Position numbers and translations under genes: made by a program. The notes under the pieces are model-generated. The model was not told the origin of the DNA. It did no database searches and saw only the letters and a list, made by a program, of their open reading frames with translations. Shown in pieces: positions 5,748-6,778 of a stretch of 6,778 bases of DNA. This stretch comes from an uncultured Granulosicoccaceae bacterium (GTDB taxonomy: Bacteria; Pseudomonadota; Gammaproteobacteria; Granulosicoccales; Granulosicoccaceae), in NCBI GenBank assembly GCA_937951695.1, contig CALFBL010000217.1, positions 1-6,778 on the forward strand, given 5' to 3'. Numbering within the stretch: the first letter of the stretch is position 1; every line of letters starts with the position of its first letter.

Positions 5748-6778
5748 ATGGCTGCTCCCGCTCGACAACCTCGCAAGGACCTGTCAATGGCAGGCCTGTT
5801 AACCACGGTGCGCACCGCCTTTGACACCGTACCCGATACTCGACGAGCGCGCAGTACCACATTCACTATGAGCGATACGCTGAACTCGGCCTTGGCCATG
5901 TTCAGCCTCAAGTATAGCTCGCTATTGCACTTCGATACCGGCATACGGGCCGATGAAGGCACCGTCAGGCATAATCTGAAAACTCTCTTTGGTGTCTCTC
6001 AGGCTCCGTGTGATACCCAGATGCGCAAGATTCTCGATCCGGTGGATCCATCCAGCCTACGCCCAGCTTTTCGTGCGCTGCATAGCTCTCTGCAGCGCGG
6101 CAATGTGCTCAAGAAATTCTCATGGAACGACGACAAGTACCTTCTATCAATCGATGGCAGCGCTCTGTTTGCATCCAGCACAATCAGTTGCCAACATTGC
6201 TGTGTGAAAAAGCGCAAGAGTGGCGACGAGTTCTATCATCAGCTTCTGGCTGCCGTCATCGTTCATCCAGAGCTCAAGCGAGCCCTGCCGCTGGACTTCG
6301 AACCTATCACACGACGTGACGGCAACACCAAGAATGATTGTGAGCGCAACGCGGGCAAACGTTTGCTCACTAGCATCAGCCAGCAGTACCCAGATCGTCA
6401 ATTCGTTGTGCTCGAAGATGCATTGGCTGCCAATGGTCCACATATCCAAGAGTTACTGCGCCACTCGATGGATTTCATCATCGGTGCCAAACCGGGCAGC
6501 AATGCCGCGATGTTCGATGAGGTGTGCAAGCGACTCAGTCGCTCCGAATGTAGTGAGTCAGCACCGGATGATCTGAACAATAAAGGGTTCAGTTGTGGCT
6601 TTCGGTTCACTAACAATATTGCATTGAATGATTCACACCCGGATCTGCGGGTCAACTTTCTCGAGTATTGGGAATTTGACAAAAAGGGTAAACAAACCAT
6701 TTTTTCCTGGGTGACAAATCTGCCGATCAACTCTGACAACGCGTATGACATCGCGCGCGCTGGACGTACCCGATGGAA
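5748..6778 (+). CDS. DDE transposase (IS4-superfamily-like, of the type often filed under ISNCY), 3'-truncated by the window edge
   Basis: Open for 343 codons from ATG 5748 to the right edge without a stop. GAG at 5736-5738 is a modest ribosome site; the next in-frame ATG is 5790. The N-terminal region (MAAPARQPRKDLSMAGLL) is basic. The catalytic core reads LLSIDGSALF (Asp136, first acid), a Cys pair (CQHCC) and KSGDEFYHQLLAAVIVHPEL, then DGNTKNDCERNAGKRLL, VVLEDALAAN (Asp224, second acid), HIQELLRHSMDFIIGAKPG and FSWVTNLPI, and stops within ARAGRTRW. In relatives the next residues are KIENE-like and hold the third acid, so the catalytic Glu should be a few codons past the window. The enzyme would cut and rejoin the IS ends. 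No frameshift or stop is seen, so it may be active. Exact IS family is recalled from pattern, not searched. Confidence 0.85.
   Translation, partial: MAAPARQPRKDLSMAGLLTTVRTAFDTVPDTRRARSTTFTMSDTLNSALAMFSLKYSSLLHFDTGIRADEGTVRHNLKTLFGVSQAPCDTQMRKILDPVDPSSLRPAFRALHSSLQRGNVLKKFSWNDDKYLLSIDGSALFASSTISCQHCCVKKRKSGDEFYHQLLAAVIVHPELKRALPLDFEPITRRDGNTKNDCERNAGKRLLTSISQQYPDRQFVVLEDALAANGPHIQELLRHSMDFIIGAKPGSNAAMFDEVCKRLSRSECSESAPDDLNNKGFSCGFRFTNNIALNDSHPDLRVNFLEYWEFDKKGKQTIFSWVTNLPINSDNAYDIARAGRTRW

Larger units (their letters stand above)
5623..6778 (+). mobile_element. Insertion sequence, left part (right end outside the window)
   Basis: The transposase gene defines an IS whose left end must lie between the MBL stop (5622) and the transposase ATG (5748). 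The boundary given is the outer limit; I could not place the terminal inverted repeat or a target-site duplication because the partner end is off the window. The hairpin at 5629-5660 is a candidate terminal feature. The MBL gene appears undamaged, so insertion was intergenic. Confidence 0.6.

Noticed and set aside
5989..6751. Several short frames on both strands over the transposase
   Set aside because: They are shadows of the long plus-strand frame that stays open from 5748 to the window end with clear transposase motifs.
1..6778. CRISPR array, tRNA, rRNA, or a defence/biosynthetic system
   Set aside because: No regularly spaced repeats, cloverleaf or conserved rRNA stretches, and no gene set consistent with such a system.

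Overview
The window looks like accessory chromosome of a Gram-negative bacterium, most likely a marine or salt-adapted proteobacterium. This is inferred from an osmolyte (glycine betaine/choline-type) ABC importer, remnants of TRAP and tripartite-tricarboxylate (TTT) carboxylate transporters, a remnant of a gamma-glutamyl-aminobutyraldehyde-type aldehyde dehydrogenase, and an IS element. Genus cannot be fixed from the sequence.

Layout. Positions 2-1213 (+) hold the 3' part of a ProW-type permease. The codons at the left edge are the end of one permease module, and a second complete module follows in the same reading frame, so the full protein is probably a tandem-fused permease. A 239-nt gap rich in inverted repeats separates it from proX (1453-2397, +), the periplasmic binding protein. 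A strong terminator, usable in both directions, closes the operon at 2416-2446. The ATPase gene is expected upstream, outside the window.

Positions 2453-4556 form a gene graveyard. On the minus strand, in 5'-to-3' order, lie the N-terminus of a TctA-type TTT permease, an aldehyde dehydrogenase with its catalytic middle deleted and two frameshifts, an internal fragment of an FtrA/GlxA-type AraC regulator, and the last 42 codons of a TRAP DctM permease. Two remnant-to-remnant junctions are abrupt (near 4377 and near 2590). The only plausible intact gene inside this region is a small plus-strand ribbon-helix-helix protein (3265-3561), which has no toxin partner.

Positions 4747-5622 (+) encode an intact metallo-beta-lactamase-fold hydrolase, divergent from the TctA/aldehyde dehydrogenase remnants and possibly the survivor of the same lost catabolic cluster. 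From 5748 to the right edge (+) runs the open, incomplete transposase of an insertion sequence; its final catalytic Glu should lie just past the window end.

The working units are therefore the betaine importer (proW-proX), the MBL hydrolase and the IS. I see no CRISPR array, tRNA, rRNA or defence system, and no convincing novel multi-gene system. The most interesting items are the structured proW-proX gap, the tandem permease and the layered pseudogene region.
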